Assembly: GCA_028023455.1 (NCBI GenBank)
Contig: JAQFVV010000181.1
Coordinates: 2,176,001-2,240,000 of the forward strand
Direction: 5' to 3'
From: Epiperipatus broadwayi
Lineage: Eukaryota; Onychophora; Udeonychophora; Euonychophora; Peripatidae
Length of the DNA: 64,000 bases
Positions 13,952 through 25,560 of the stretch are shown here, in pieces. Under the pieces are notes generated by a model. It saw nothing but the letters and a program-made list of their open reading frames with translations, was not told the DNA's origin and did not search any database. Each line of letters begins with the position of its first letter. The first letter of the stretch is position 1. A program made the translations under genes and the position numbers.

Positions 13952-14115
13952 AATACAGTGTAAGTAATATTTACTGAGGCTATAACCTCGATAATATGCG
14001 TATAAAATGCGATAGTAGGGACCTCTACAGGTGTTTTAACCACAAGCTTACGCTATATTATCAAGGTTATAACCTCAGTAATGTGCGTTTAATAAATTTA
14101 TAAATACAGTGTAAG
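13952..14115. repeat. Family E fold-back element with 13-bp target duplication
   Basis: The 13-mer AATACAGTGTAAG occurs at 13952-13964 and again at 14103-14115. The 138 bp between them has inverted arms (about 13972-14001 and 14050-14083), a central GGGACCTCTACAGGTG block, and a short 3' extension, GCGTTTAATAAATTTATA. Related copies lie near 47.8, 48.8, 50.6 and 60.9 kb. A 13-bp duplication plus a one-sided tail suggests retroposition rather than TIR-type transposition (inference). Confidence 0.75.
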
Positions 14116-15571
14116 GTGATTAATTAATTTACAGAAGTTATTAAAAGGGAAAAGTGATTTTGATTAAGTTTATGGTGATCATAAAGTAGTTCATTTTATA
14201 ATTAGTATTCTTAATTCATAATTATATTAATTATTGGAAAATATGGTAATGAGCAATAATTGGGAATTTCTTCTAGTTATTAAAAGATATGCTAATTATA
14301 AGAAGATGATCAAATTTGTATTCTAATGTTCGCTGTGATTATTATTAAGATAGTGGGATCTTAGTAAAATCCCTCTTATTATTCAATTATCTTAAATGGA
14401 GGAATTATTATTTTATTGTATGAAAATAATTAAGGACTTTGAGATATACATAAGGTAGTATTATTTATTATGAAGGATGTTAGAATATATTGGATTTTAT
14501 TAATTTTTGTGTAATTAATTTGATATGCCATGGGAAGGTATATTTTGTGTATTTTATTAATGTTAAAACCACTCTACTGTAACTGTCTCTTAAATCTACT
14601 TTAGATATTATGTAATAGATATTTATAGTCAAGTAATGCGTCTCATGAATTAAATGTTTTATATACTTCATTGTTTAAGTTTGAATTAGGCTGAAGATAG
14701 GTTCAAGTTGTATAGTGGATATGTCGAGAGTTGGGGGTGGACAGGTTACAACATATATTGAAATAGTAAGATTTGCTGTACAAATCTTAGTTTCAACTTA
14801 TATCAATTCTTTCCTAACCTCATACCCTAGTTCAAACCCCAGTTTATTGTAGTGTGTCTGTACTGCCGCTTATATGCCGAAATCCCGCCTAAATTAGATC
14901 ACGAATGTATTAATGTTTGTGGTATATATAATTAATAATTTATAATTTATCAATTGCAAGTATGTGCGTGTACACATATTCATTTAAAAGTGTAGGTTAT
15001 ATAAGTAAATTTATACACAGATCGTGATAATACATTTAAAACTTAAATAAAATAATAGAGGTGTTAGTTAAAGTTATGTTTGTTAAATCTGTTTATTTTA
15101 GAAATATTACATTCGTAATATTTGTTTTCATTTAGTAAAATAATATTTCTCAGTAAATAGATTTAAACATTTACAATCTAAAAGTAAAATAGTTTTATAT
15201 TTTAGATTTATAAAAGTCACACCACAAATTTTATTATAAAAGTAAATGAGGGTTGGGAAGATTGGCAACATTTATTAATTAATGGCAAAGTTTGGTAACG
15301 TTTATTAATTAATGGCTTAAATATTTTGCCATCAGATAAACAACAGATATCCACTCCGATATTTTAATTAAAAACATTGTTAAAATTAAAAGTTCTAATC
15401 CGAATATCTTAAAAGCCAAAAACTAATTATAAAATTCCTTTTTTCAGATGTTGGGATAAGATAAGTTGGCAGCTGTGATTTTGTATCTGTTTTTGGCTCT
15501 ATAGTGACTGCCATGGGGTAGTTCCATTGCATGCTAGTTTAGTATATATAGGGCCGATTTTATTAATTGTT
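14116..15571. other. AT-rich non-coding DNA, nothing recognised
   Basis: No sustained ORF, RNA fold or repeat is recognisable. Confidence 0.5.
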
Positions 15572-15619
15572 AGGCTTGATTCATTCTATGCTTGATTCAT
15601 TCTAGGCTTGATTCATTCT
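15572..15619 (+). repeat. 16-bp tandem repeat, three copies
   Basis: Consecutive units AGGCTTGATTCATTCT, ATGCTTGATTCATTCT and AGGCTTGATTCATTCT. Confidence 0.9.
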
Positions 15620-15793
15620 TTTTTGAGTCATTCTATTTTTATTCGTTCGTCATCCTTAATCTATGCTGAAATATTAATCTATGTTATAATATTAGTGTGA
15701 ATTTCTTTGCATTAAATACTTGAAGTATTTAATGTTTTGCCTTCAACCTGTCAGTGAAAATATTAAAAATATTGAAATGCAAAACAGCTGAAA

Positions 15794-16006
15794 TTAGTGA
15801 AGCCAGACCTTTAATAATTTAATGATATACCAACCTTTGCTGATTGAATGGAGAATGCCCGAATAGAAGACCGATGGGAAGGCTCTCTTCCTGCTCATGG
15901 AAATGGCCAGCCTGCGCCATATACCATCTGATCCTCTGGACCTGTTGTAAACTGCCACCACTGCTGAACATGTATCATCTTTAATCATAAACCAAGAAGC
16001 TGCCAT
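15794..16006 (-). other. Unassigned 70-codon ORF, GC-richer
   Basis: This minus-strand ORF stands out for its higher GC and non-AT-driven amino-acid content (for example RSRGSDGIWRRLAIS and RKRAFPSVFYSG). It has no motif I recognise, no signal peptide and no clear neighbour. It could be a host exon or a fragment of an unidentified transposable element. The real boundaries are unknown; the coordinates are simply the ATG-to-stop frame. Confidence 0.2.
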
Positions 16007-17614
16007 ATTGAGAACATGCTACCTAACTTCCATTGGAGTTTAAACCAGAGAAGATGAAAATGTGCATAAACTGTCTCAAGTTAACATGAGGTAACCCTAT
16101 AAACCCAAGAGCTTTTGATGTTATCTATTTTATTTCCAAAAGCTAGCTAAAATTTAAGTGTAATTCTTTTGTTATAAATTTCTGTAAAATATATTTGTAA
16201 CCTAACTTGCATGCTTTTTTTTCTATTCTTGGGTTGATATTTTCTATTTTATATATTTGCCAATTTATTTCTTTTATTATAGTAGTGTGCTTAAATAGCC
16301 GTCGAACAAGCGAATTATTTCCTTCCCTCCTATTAGTGTGCTGCCATATTATTGTGGATTAATTTTATAATTGACCCTGAAATAAATGTTTTCTAATATC
16401 ACTTGTTCAGGGGCTACTCTATTTTATTAATTTCCTAAACAATTGATTTTAAGAAAGGTATGTTTCGTATTATATATATATAATGCGAGGATATGCGCAA
16501 AATTGATAAGTAGACTTTATAATTAGAGAAATGCATGATTGCATATCACCTTATTAATCCCCTTTTAATCATGCATTTCCCTCCATTTTATTATTTTCAA
16601 ATAACATTGTATTTATAATGCCATTTATGAACTGCAAAATTGAGGTCAAGAATGTGCGAGCCATCTTTAAATATATAGGAATTGGTTAAGCCCCTTTACT
16701 TGTTCAGTTACCCCTTTCATATATTTGTTCTATTTATATTGTGTGTTACTAGGGTAGTCATATGGGATGTTAAGACCTTGCTTTGTTTATAGAGTGATTT
16801 ATGGCTCAGACCTTTCCCTTTTATCCCCACAATTTCCAGATATTGTATGAGCTAATACCATACCTGGAAGATGATGCTTCAATCACCCAGTCATGGAGTT
16901 TATGGTAATAGGCCATGCTCAGGCTGTTTGCGATCAAACCTCTACAGGGTCCCTGGCAAGATGCCATCCCATCTGTTTTCATTTTTGTATTTCTTATTTT
17001 ATTTTATTTCACAAAGCTGCAGTTTTAACATATCACACTCCATTCTATATATTAAGCCTCCACTAGTACCACAATTCTCTTGTTATATTTAAATATTTTA
17101 TTCAATTACCTGCATCTTAACCACTTCCATGCCTCTAGCTCAACGAGCTTTCATCCACACCATTCTTGAAGTCAATATAAGTTCTTTTCTCAGATTTTAG
17201 AATATTAATCGATTTAAGCAACCCTTATCATATTCGCCATAGGCTTTGCATATTGTGAATTAACCTTTCTTTTATAATTGTATATTTGTTTAAGCACATT
17301 ATTATAATTTCGTCATGCATTGACCTGAAGTATAAAAAGATTGTATAGATTAACCAGCCATTAATGTAAATGGCATTTGCTTATATCTATTTAAAATATG
17401 TTTATCTTTTAATGAGTTAATGGCCTGGTCTGGCTTATTCAGACAATGCCATTTTATAGTGTTAATTAATAAACCATATTTAAATTATAATTAGTTTGAA
17501 TATATTTATTTATTTTCTGCAGTCCACACCATTACTCTGGTCTATTTCTCATTTTATATATATTTTGTATCATCCATAGTCTTTAGTTAGCTAACCTAAT
17601 TATACATTTTAATA
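16007..17614. other. Intergenic DNA, nothing firm
   Basis: AT-rich. A somewhat GC-richer stretch at about 16850-16975 has no recognisable coding or RNA signature. Confidence 0.45.
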
Positions 17615-17828
17615 TGGAATCTCTTGTCTCTTCCTGACCACTGGCACCAACAAGAAACTATGCTATTAGTGGCATCAGATTCATTATCACATAGGTAGCG
17701 CTGTAAAGCATAGACTTTAGATTCAAATTTAGGATTTCTAGAAGGCAATCCCTCCTAAAGTGTTATGTTTAGGGTCTGGGTTTGAATTCTGCAGTGTGTT
17801 AGCAAGATAATGTTCTGACTGTTACAAT
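17615..17828 (+). repeat. Interspersed repeat family F, third copy
   Basis: Shares TAGACTTTAGATTCAAATTT, GGCATCAGATTCATTATCAC and the 3' block ending GTGTTAGCAAGATAATG with the 1.6 and 3.3 kb copies. The GGTTTGAATTC inside it resembles a pol III B box, which would fit a tRNA-derived SINE, but the A box is unconvincing. Confidence 0.6.
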
Positions 17829-17879
17829 ATATATGAATTAAATATTGTTTATATATATATATGTTTATAGAGAAAAGTT

Positions 17880-19330
17880 ACTGAAAGGACCAATGAATAT
17901 GAATAGCCATGATGCTTTGGATTTGTAGATTATAAAAAGACATTTGATTCTAGTAAGCATTTCTTCAGTGATTAAAGCATTGGTTCATCAAGCTATAGAC
18001 CCAGAATATTGTCATATTCTGAAGAATATTTATAAAAATACAACACAACAATTAGATTACATAATGATATTAAAAAGGTTGACATTGAGAGGGATGTTCA
18101 ACTGTGTTACTCCATATCCCCAAAACTTTTTACAGCAGTTCAAGAAGTATTTTGTGGATGAAAATGGAAAACTAAGGGAATAAAAGAAATTGGAGATTAT
18201 TTAAATCATCTAGATTTTGCAGATGATATAATTGGTTTTGGAAATAAGGTTTTAGAGCTTTAGGAAATGTTGCAAGAGTTATCATATGAAAGTAATTACA
18301 TTCAAATAGCAGCCTTTCAAGCTAATTGTGCATGTGCTTTGTGGGTGTTAATAATAAATGAATAATTTCTTTTCCAATACAAGATATAGTATTTATGCAG
18401 GAATAAAATGAATCCACCTATTCCTACAACTCAAATGCTTATATATGAGCAAACTGAAGTACTGGCAAGGAAAGCGTAAGGAATAGGTGGATTCATTTTA
18501 TTCCTGCATTGATACTATATCTTGTATTGGAAAGGAAAGTATTCATTTATTATTAACACTCACAAAACACATGCACAATTAGCTTGAAAGGCTGATATTT
18601 GAATGTAATACAATTGTAAACACAGCGCTATATAAAAATAAATGCTTATTTACATATGAAAGTAAGAAAATAGAATTAAAGGTAAATGTTAAAATGACAA
18701 AGGTAAGGTTCAATGAATTTTCTCAAAGTGATAAAATAAAGATTGATAATGATGAGTTAGAAGAAGTTAATATCAACAAATATCTTGGTCAGATTATTAT
18801 TACAGATGGTAACATAATGAATAAAATTAATCATAGAATTAAACTTGGTTGGAGTGCTTTTAATATTAAAAGAAAATATGCCTATGTTAGTTTGAAAAGA
18901 AAGGTTTTTAATAAATGTGTTATCATTTCTTATTCATGGATCTGATACTTGGATACTTAAAAGAAGATGTAATATAGAAACTTCAGACCACTCAACAATG
19001 CACGAAGAGATTTTTTTTAGGTATAACAAGAAGAGATTGAAAATGAAATACATGGGTCAGAGAACAAGCAGATGTTACTGACATCATTGAAAGGATTAAG
19101 AGATTGAAATGGAGTTGTGCTGACCATATTGCTAAAGATATGATAATAGACAGTTAATCCCTTAAACTGGATTCCAAGAGATTGTGAAAGGGCTAAAAAG
19201 AGACAACATGTGAGATGGATAGATGAAATAAGGAATGTGCTGAGATGATGTGAAGAAAAGAAGTTAGAGTTTGGAAAAGATTGATTAAACTTGGAGAGAC
19301 CCTCATCCTTTACTGGATTGATAATTGTTG
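17880..19330 (+). pseudogene. RTE-like LINE reverse transcriptase, broken
   Basis: Fragments of a non-LTR retrotransposon polymerase that would make cDNA by target-primed reverse transcription. In order: FVDYKKTFDS near 17919 (RT finger/palm), LKNIYKN near 18024, LNHLDFADDI near 18200 (catalytic FADD motif), then YESKKIELK near 18655. After that come the KYLGQIIITDGN block, the IKLGWSAFNIKRKY block (18840-18880) and the IERIKRLKWSCADH block near 19090. The order and motifs match the C-terminal half of RTE-type ORF2. Reading is broken by stops and frameshifts, and by a 357-bp insertion at 18296-18652. The N-terminal endonuclease and early RT motifs are absent. The long minus-strand ORF at 19017-19388 is a shadow. 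Confidence 0.85.
18283..18665. mobile_element. Fold-back insertion inside the RTE relic, 13-bp duplication
   Basis: CATATGAAAGTAA is duplicated exactly at 18283-18295 and 18653-18665. Removing one copy plus the insert rejoins the RTE coding frame (the conserved ES-K-K segment), so the insertion boundaries are well defined. The 357-bp insert has long inverted arms (18296-18424 and 18480-18609), a 55-bp loop and a 43-bp one-sided 3' tail containing GCGCTATATAAAAATAAATG. No ORF. The duplication length and the asymmetric tail are like those at 14.0, 35.5 and 44.1 kb. Confidence 0.85.
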
Positions 19331-20011
19331 AAAATGATAATAAAATACTAATTATATATTTGATTATCATATTGTTATTACTACTCACTTAATATCTTAT
19401 TGATAGTTATATCTAAAACAGTAAACTTTTGTAGATACATTGTATTCATTAATTTACAACATGAAAATAAGTCATCACATGACTTTTTCTGCTTACATTT
19501 ATAAATCACGTGATTCACTCTTTTCTAGAATAATCAATTGAAACATTGAATAATAAAAGGATCCTAGATAAGTGAAGAGAATAGCTTGTAAAAGCATATA
19601 TTAAATATAAGAAGAAAAAGCCATATAATATTTTGTTCGTATACATTATTCAATTTGAAGTCTAAAAGATTCCTATAATTAACATAAAATTAAAATTATT
19701 AAAATGTATAGTTATTAGCCTAATATCGTAACTAATAACAAGAGAAATTGGGTTCAAGATTTTAGGTTTTATTTATTTCAGGATGTTACAATGATGATGT
19801 AAATGACTTAAAATGTTTATTAGATATATAAACCCATTAGATCCAACACTAGATAGGTTATTACAGATTAAGGCAAACTCAAGATTAAAATATATGATTG
19901 AGGAATAGATAGTTAGTTGCTCTTGAAAGCAAATTTCAACATATTTATCTGCTTTTAAAATAAGTAGTTTTCATACTGGAAATTTTTAAACAGATCTTTA
20001 ATTAGTGCCAC
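19331..20011. other. AT-rich non-coding DNA, nothing recognised
   Basis: No gene or repeat boundary is visible between the RTE relic and the family B element. Confidence 0.5.
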
Positions 20012-20340
20012 TAAACACATATATAATATAAACAATGAAGATTGCCAATTCCTCAACAAGCTTTGTGTTAAATGCTTAGCCAGATAAAGCATTTAAAATA
20101 TCTCTGTCAGGAACCCCCTCCCCCCAACCTCTGACCATGGTTTCGTGCTTTGGCACTCCTCAGAGAGATGCCAGAATAGGTTCAGACACTAGATCTAAAA
20201 ATATCAACCCAAAGCCAGCATTTAACTAAAAGTTGTCTTTTGATAACACAAAGCTTGTTGAGGAATTGGCAATCCTCATTGTTTATAACTTACAAGCTCA
20301 AGAGAATAGGGTCATGTAATCTATGACTCTTATTTTGACT
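20012..20340 (-). mobile_element. Family B fold-back element carrying a hammerhead
   Basis: Inverted arms of about 40 bp at 20030-20069 and 20246-20285 (AGATTGCCAATTCCTCAACA against the reverse complement of GTTGAGGAATTGGCAATCCT). It is related to the 44.1 kb element, in opposite orientation, including the flanking GAGTCAT...AAGCTTGTAAGTTATAA segment. The centre contains a minus-strand hammerhead and a C-rich tract (CCCCCTCCCCCC). A perfect target duplication is not obvious here. Confidence 0.75.
20125..20170 (-). ncRNA. Hammerhead ribozyme, family B copy 1 (intact core)
   Basis: Read on the minus strand: CTGAGGA (20163-20157), stem II GTGC-CAAA-GCAC (4 perfect pairs, 20156-20145), GAAA (20144-20141), stem III ACC-AT-GGT, then C17 at 20133, giving a GUC cleavage triplet. 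Stem I pairs the bases 5' of CTGAGGA (UCUCUA, read outward) with AGAGGU after the cleavage site, six pairs with one G-U. Core position 7 is G, which the CUGANGA consensus permits. Stem III is only 3 bp with a 2-nt loop, as in Penelope-associated and retrozyme hammerheads. Cleavage is inferred, not shown. Confidence 0.85.
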
Positions 20341-20430
20341 ATTTATAATCTCTGCCATATATATAATATGTTTATTTTCTTTATAAGCAGATTAATATAT
20401 AAATACATGACTACTCGTGATATATATAGA

Positions 20431-20460
20431 GTGTGTGTGTGAAAGAGAGAGAGAGAGAGA
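20431..20460 (+). repeat. (GT)n/(GA)n microsatellite
   Basis: GTGTGTGTGTG followed by a GA run. Confidence 0.9.
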
Positions 20461-21949
20461 TGTGAATATTGCCGAGAATAAATTTATAATAATAGAATCG
20501 TTAATTAAGAATAGGACTTATTGTTATATATGTGTATATTATATTTTGACTAAAGAAAAATGAATATATGATAATATAAATAATCTGAAATTATTAATTG
20601 ATCCTAAAACTTTGAAATTAGATCTAAATAGAAACTATTTTGTTCAATCATGCAAAAGCTAGATAATCTTTACAAATAAATCGTTACAGATAAATAGATT
20701 TGTTTTTGAACAAAAATAAAACAGATAAAATAACTTATGTAAAGATATTGTAATACGAATCTATTAGAGATACTTTTCTTTTTTTTTTTTTAATGCTTAT
20801 TTTTCTTATGGTTTTTATTACACCCCCCACCCCCCCTATCTTAAGATGTTTGAAAAACAATTCAAAATCTTATTGAAAATTGTTGCTGATTTTAAATATA
20901 GAAAGAAAGAAAAAGATTTATTGTATATTCTCAATTAAATGCAGCTCCTGGATTGAGTATCGTCAAGAATATTATATTAAAGTAAAACTGGTTAGTAATT
21001 AGTAATTTAATATATTAGTGCCCAACTTATCTATCATATTCAACACGTCAATATCAAATCTTCAACGTGTTAAAAGTACCATTTTTAATTTTTTTATAAA
21101 TAAATTAAAAGATAACTTCAATTTAAGTTGTTTAATAATTATGTAAAACAAAGGTATAAAAAAGCGAAATATCATTTAGTCATGTCATATTTAATTCTTC
21201 AATTTTTTCCATTACTAGGATTTCTACAAAATAACGCAGCGTCAGTCTTATTTAGGTATTTATTTTTAATCTAATTCACCAAGCTATTCTGACTAACTCC
21301 CAAATAAGTCAGATGTTTAATCTTAAACTAGATTTAAAGTATGATTTATACCAACAAGATTAAATTTGTTGAAAAAAGATTAATGAATGTAATGTTTTTA
21401 CAAAAAGCGAAATCTGAATTTTGACGTCTATTATCTGAGAAAATATTTATATCAACATATACATACATTTTCACGAACTTTATACATGTAAATATTGAAA
21501 GTTTAATGAGATTTTCTATATGCAGTGAAGCCACAAACTAAGTTGTACCTAGATACGTGATTTCAATTAGATACTACTCAAAATAAAATGTAAACAAAAA
21601 TGTAAACAAATCAACAAAAAAACATATTCAGCTGTAATTTTTCCTTCTCTGAATGGGAGTAATGCTGACTACATATATTAATAAAATATTTTCAGTTTAT
21701 GTTGAAAGCACATATATGTCATTCTTCCTTTATTATCAGCCCTGAATTTGGTCTACAGTACATTGCTTAAAGTTTTAAAAAATTTCAGAATATTGGGTAA
21801 ACTTTAACACAATTAGAAATAGTAATTTTTTGAAAATGAGGTAATCAATTCTTTCTACATGATTAAAAAAATTATTGGAAAAAAAATATTGCTCAGAGCA
21901 TATTTTGCTATTTACTTTATTTTAAAGATAAAAATATGGTAGAAATTAG
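20461..21949. other. AT-rich non-coding DNA, nothing recognised
   Basis: Contains a C-rich tract at about 20822-20837 but no gene. Confidence 0.5.
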
Positions 21950-23131
21950 TTTTTTGTTTTTTTTCAAAATATTTATTAAACAAGTACAATGTTTACAGTG
22001 ACAATTATGTATACATGGTAAATTAAAAGGAAAGCTAGAATTACAAGCATAAAGACGAATTACATGATTATAAATAAATATAAGATAGTATTATTCTAGG
22101 CAAGAGGTAAGCCCAAATATCTGGTCTACTGTTAACACACAAGTAGACCAATTAAGCTCACCAACTCACCTAGACAAATTGCCTCACACTACCAAGAGTC
22201 ACTTAGTCAATCTAGAGTTTGGTCAGATCACTACTGGAAAAATCACTACAACTATGAAGGCTTAGGTATTTATGCTAAATCTGATGTATTCAGTTAAATA
22301 ATATCCATTTTAATAACATAAGGATCTGAACCTCTGATTATTAACAAAACCACTTTCAGCAATATCTTAGACAGAAGAAACAAAGCGTTTTACCAGCAAT
22401 CATCCTTACAATGCAATCAGAGTCCATGTTTCCTCGAATAATGCTTTTGGAGTTAGGAGCATGTCACGGTTTTTAAATTTTATAAGTTTATTCAAAAAGA
22501 ATTTTTTCTCATGAATTGCACCGGGATTGAAAACCATTTTACAACAGGTAGACCAGAATGCATAGTTGATAAATAATAACAGCCTAATAGTAGGGATTGA
22601 TCTTGATCTTAATACTGTCCTTAAGAGAGGTAACAAGGTAAAAATTCACTTTAAGGTTATCAGCAATAATCCATCTACACCTCCAGAGTCCATGGCATGA
22701 GTAAATCAGATGGTCAAATGTTTCATCATGAGTCTGGCCGAGTGGGCAGATTGGGTCAATTTTGTTGATGCCTCGCCTATGGAAGAGAAACTAATTGTGC
22801 TATTGGCATTTAAATTTATCTTAATAATAAAATCAAAGAATTTCGGTTCCATAGCCTAGCACCTGAAGAGGGAGATGATCTTATTATTGGTCAGGGCAAG
22901 TAGAGGTGTTATGGGAATTGTGACAAGGTGAATGAGACTATGTGCTTGCCAAATATTAATCCTGTTATCAAACATATCATTCGTAATTTCCATATAGCTT
23001 TTGATCAAATCAATCACAGCATCTATTAGTTTTTGTTCCCTTATTTTTACTGCTTCATTAGATGCATAATAAACAAACACACATTCAGTAAAATAAAAAT
23101 AAATACCCCCTCCATATTTTTTTATTAACAA
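21950..23131 (-). pseudogene. LINE 3' end with zinc-knuckle C-terminus, decayed
   Basis: On the minus strand the segment at about 22800-22640 translates to a stretch containing ICPLGQTHDETFDHLIYSCH, the pattern of the CPxC...E..H(L)..C zinc-binding domain (zf-RVT) found after the RT in L1-like LINEs, with the second cysteine replaced by Gly. Downstream (22636-22406) comes a basic C-terminal tail (INYAFWSTCCKMVFN...). The 3' untranslated part then runs to a T-rich tract at about 21952-21964, which is the poly(A) side on the minus strand. An upstream minus-strand ORF at 23131-22856 may be the preceding part of the same protein. No RT palm is present, so this is a 5'-truncated, decayed insertion. 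Confidence 0.6.
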
Positions 23132-23964
23132 TTATATTATTATTTTTTAAATTTTGTTTATACTATAATTTTGATTTATATATATATATATAATATAAAA
23201 GTATATGTGTTATATATATTAGTCAACATTTAGACAATCCTAGTATAGATACCAATCAATAATTTCAAACTGTTGTCAAGGTAACCATATATATGTATAT
23301 ATTTTTGAAAAGTGCATTTCAATAAACAATATGTATTACATTCTAATCATTGTTTATCAACAAAGAGTAAGCTATTATATGCTGTTTTCTTTGAATGTGA
23401 GGGAGAGGGATTTGGAACAAAATATAGCACAGTGTATGACACCACTGTATTTTTTTAAATTAATGCTTATACACATGAAAGTAAGAAAGCAACCAATTAA
23501 AATATTGGACAAATAAACTGAAATCACAATTATCCAGTAGGAGTACATTCTTTATGTGGTTTCAACTTTTGACCAATAGGAGTCAGACTAATAATATAAA
23601 GGCTGTTGCTGACTAATGGGTTTCAGTTTACTAATTCAATTTTTAATTGATTTCTTGCTTAGTTTTATTAGCTGATATCTAAAAAATCATTTCAAATTTT
23701 TAATATTTATACACACAAACATGTACCCATACTACATAGCTGGTATAAGAAGTGGGCTATTAATTGAAAAGAGATCCTTTGATCAACTTTATACATCCTT
23801 TACTGTCATTTCAATTATTATTATTGTATGATTACTTATATAAAAATGAATAGGGAAAGACTACTTCAATATGCAATAACCATCATGGTGACCTTATTAG
23901 ATTTTAACTTTAACATTAAGTCCGAGAAATACCATTGTTTCAGAGTACATGCCTGAATATTTTT
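23132..23964. other. AT-rich non-coding DNA, nothing firm
   Basis: Includes (TA)n near 23179-23193. No gene is recognised. Confidence 0.45.
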
Positions 23965-25560
23965 AATTAAGACATTAAACTATTAAAATGTCATATGACC
24001 TACTTTTTTGTTTACACAAACTGTTAAAATAGCCACAATTTTTCCCCACAATAGTATCACTAAATGTAAACTCTAATAATCAATAGGTTCTAGAAAATTA
24101 TGTATCATAATCCCTATCTGGTGCTTTTTCAACCCATATCCTGACTAATTATAATCTTATAGCTTTTATCAAGAGGAGTGTTAGACCTGGGAGCAATGCA
24201 ACTGGAATTTTGGGAGTAATGCACCTTACAGCACCAACCATTTAACTTTATGGATGACTATAAAGCAATCATCCTAAAATGTGTTATCATACAGATCTGA
24301 ATCCAGTTCAGTATTTATATATTTTGGTGTTTTTGGTATTTGTATGAACCATAGACACTTTATCATTTCTTAGAATTGAAAAACCATTAAACATCATATG
24401 ACCAGCTTTTCTATATACGTAATCAAGCTAAGACTAGCAAAAATGTTCCCACATTAGTGCAACCTAGTGCAAGCTCTAATAATTAATAAATGCTAAAAGT
24501 TATGCATTATAATACATGTCCAGTAATTTCTCATCCAATATTTTCAGATTAGTATCTATCTTTTGGATTTCATTGGTGACAAGTCTTTGATCTGGGAGAG
24601 CTGCATCTAGATCTTTGAATATAATACACCCTTCAGAACTCATCTTTTAACTTCTTGGTTAATATAAAGCTATTCAACCAAACTGTAAACACAATAATGG
24701 TCCAAATTAATTTATATAGGCATGCAGATCTAAATCCAGCTCATTATCTATATATTTTGGTGCTATTATTAATAACCATATTCATCTTCATCCTTTGGTT
24801 AGAATTGATTTTAAACCATTAAAACATCACATGATGACATTCTTTTCTTTATGTTCACACAAACTGTTAAAACAGTAAAAAATTTCCTACATCAATGACA
24901 TCTAGTGCAAGCTCTAGTAATAAATAGATGCTAGAAGGTTGTGCTAATTATTCCTATCCAGTGTTTTCCCATTAAAAAATAAAAGGTGGGTACTGGAAGA
25001 GTGCATTAGATTCAATGAACCAAGTTCATTTCTCCCAGCATCATTGCTCCTCATGATGAAAGTCATAATCTCTAACTATTATATATATCTTTTTAATACA
25101 TATTGATTATTATGGCTTGCACTAGGTGGCATTGTTGTAAGAAAGCATAAAAAGTGATTGTGAGATGTTTTAATGGCATAATATCAATTCTATGCAAAGG
25201 ATAAAAGTGACTATGATTATTTAAAAACAGAGACCAAAATATTTAAATGGATTCATATCTGTGTAATAATACAGTGTGGACTGATAACTTTACAGTTAAC
25301 AATAAAAATAAAAAGTTAGTACTCGAGAGGTATGTTAGATCCAAAGACCAAAGTGCACTACTCCCAGATCCAATGCTTTTCATTAATGAAAGCCATAAAA
25401 TAGAAACTAGTCTGGGAAATGGTGTGATAAAGTACTAGATAGGGATATGATGCACAACCGTCTAGCATCTATGCAGATTACATGAACTTGCACAAAGTAG
25501 CACTATTGTGGGAAGGCACTTGCTACTGTTTTAAGACATTATTAGTGCCAATGTTCACAA
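23965..25560. repeat. Decayed tandem array of hammerhead-bearing units (family A)
   Basis: The marker TCATATGACC or a close variant recurs at about 23991, 24394 and 24827, giving units of about 400-430 bp in minus orientation. Near 24985 the orientation flips and two plus units follow. Each unit carries a degenerate hammerhead at the same place: minus relics at about 24140-24175 and 24546-24580, plus relics at about 25050-25080 and 25376-25417. The last still reads GAAACTAGTC at the 3' side but has TTAATGA in place of CTGATGA. Unit ends carry GCTTGCACTAGGTGGCA-like blocks. Related solitary units are at 27.1-27.5 and 29.2-29.4 kb. Tandem hammerhead units of this size resemble retrozymes or Penelope-like pseudo-LTRs. 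Confidence 0.7.

Noticed and set aside
18450-18480. CTGAAGT...GGAAAGC in the loop of the fold-back insertion
   Set aside because: Core position A9 is U and no stem II forms; not a hammerhead.
19017-19388. 123-codon minus-strand ORF
   Set aside because: Antisense shadow of the RTE relic, whose plus-strand motifs are recognisable.
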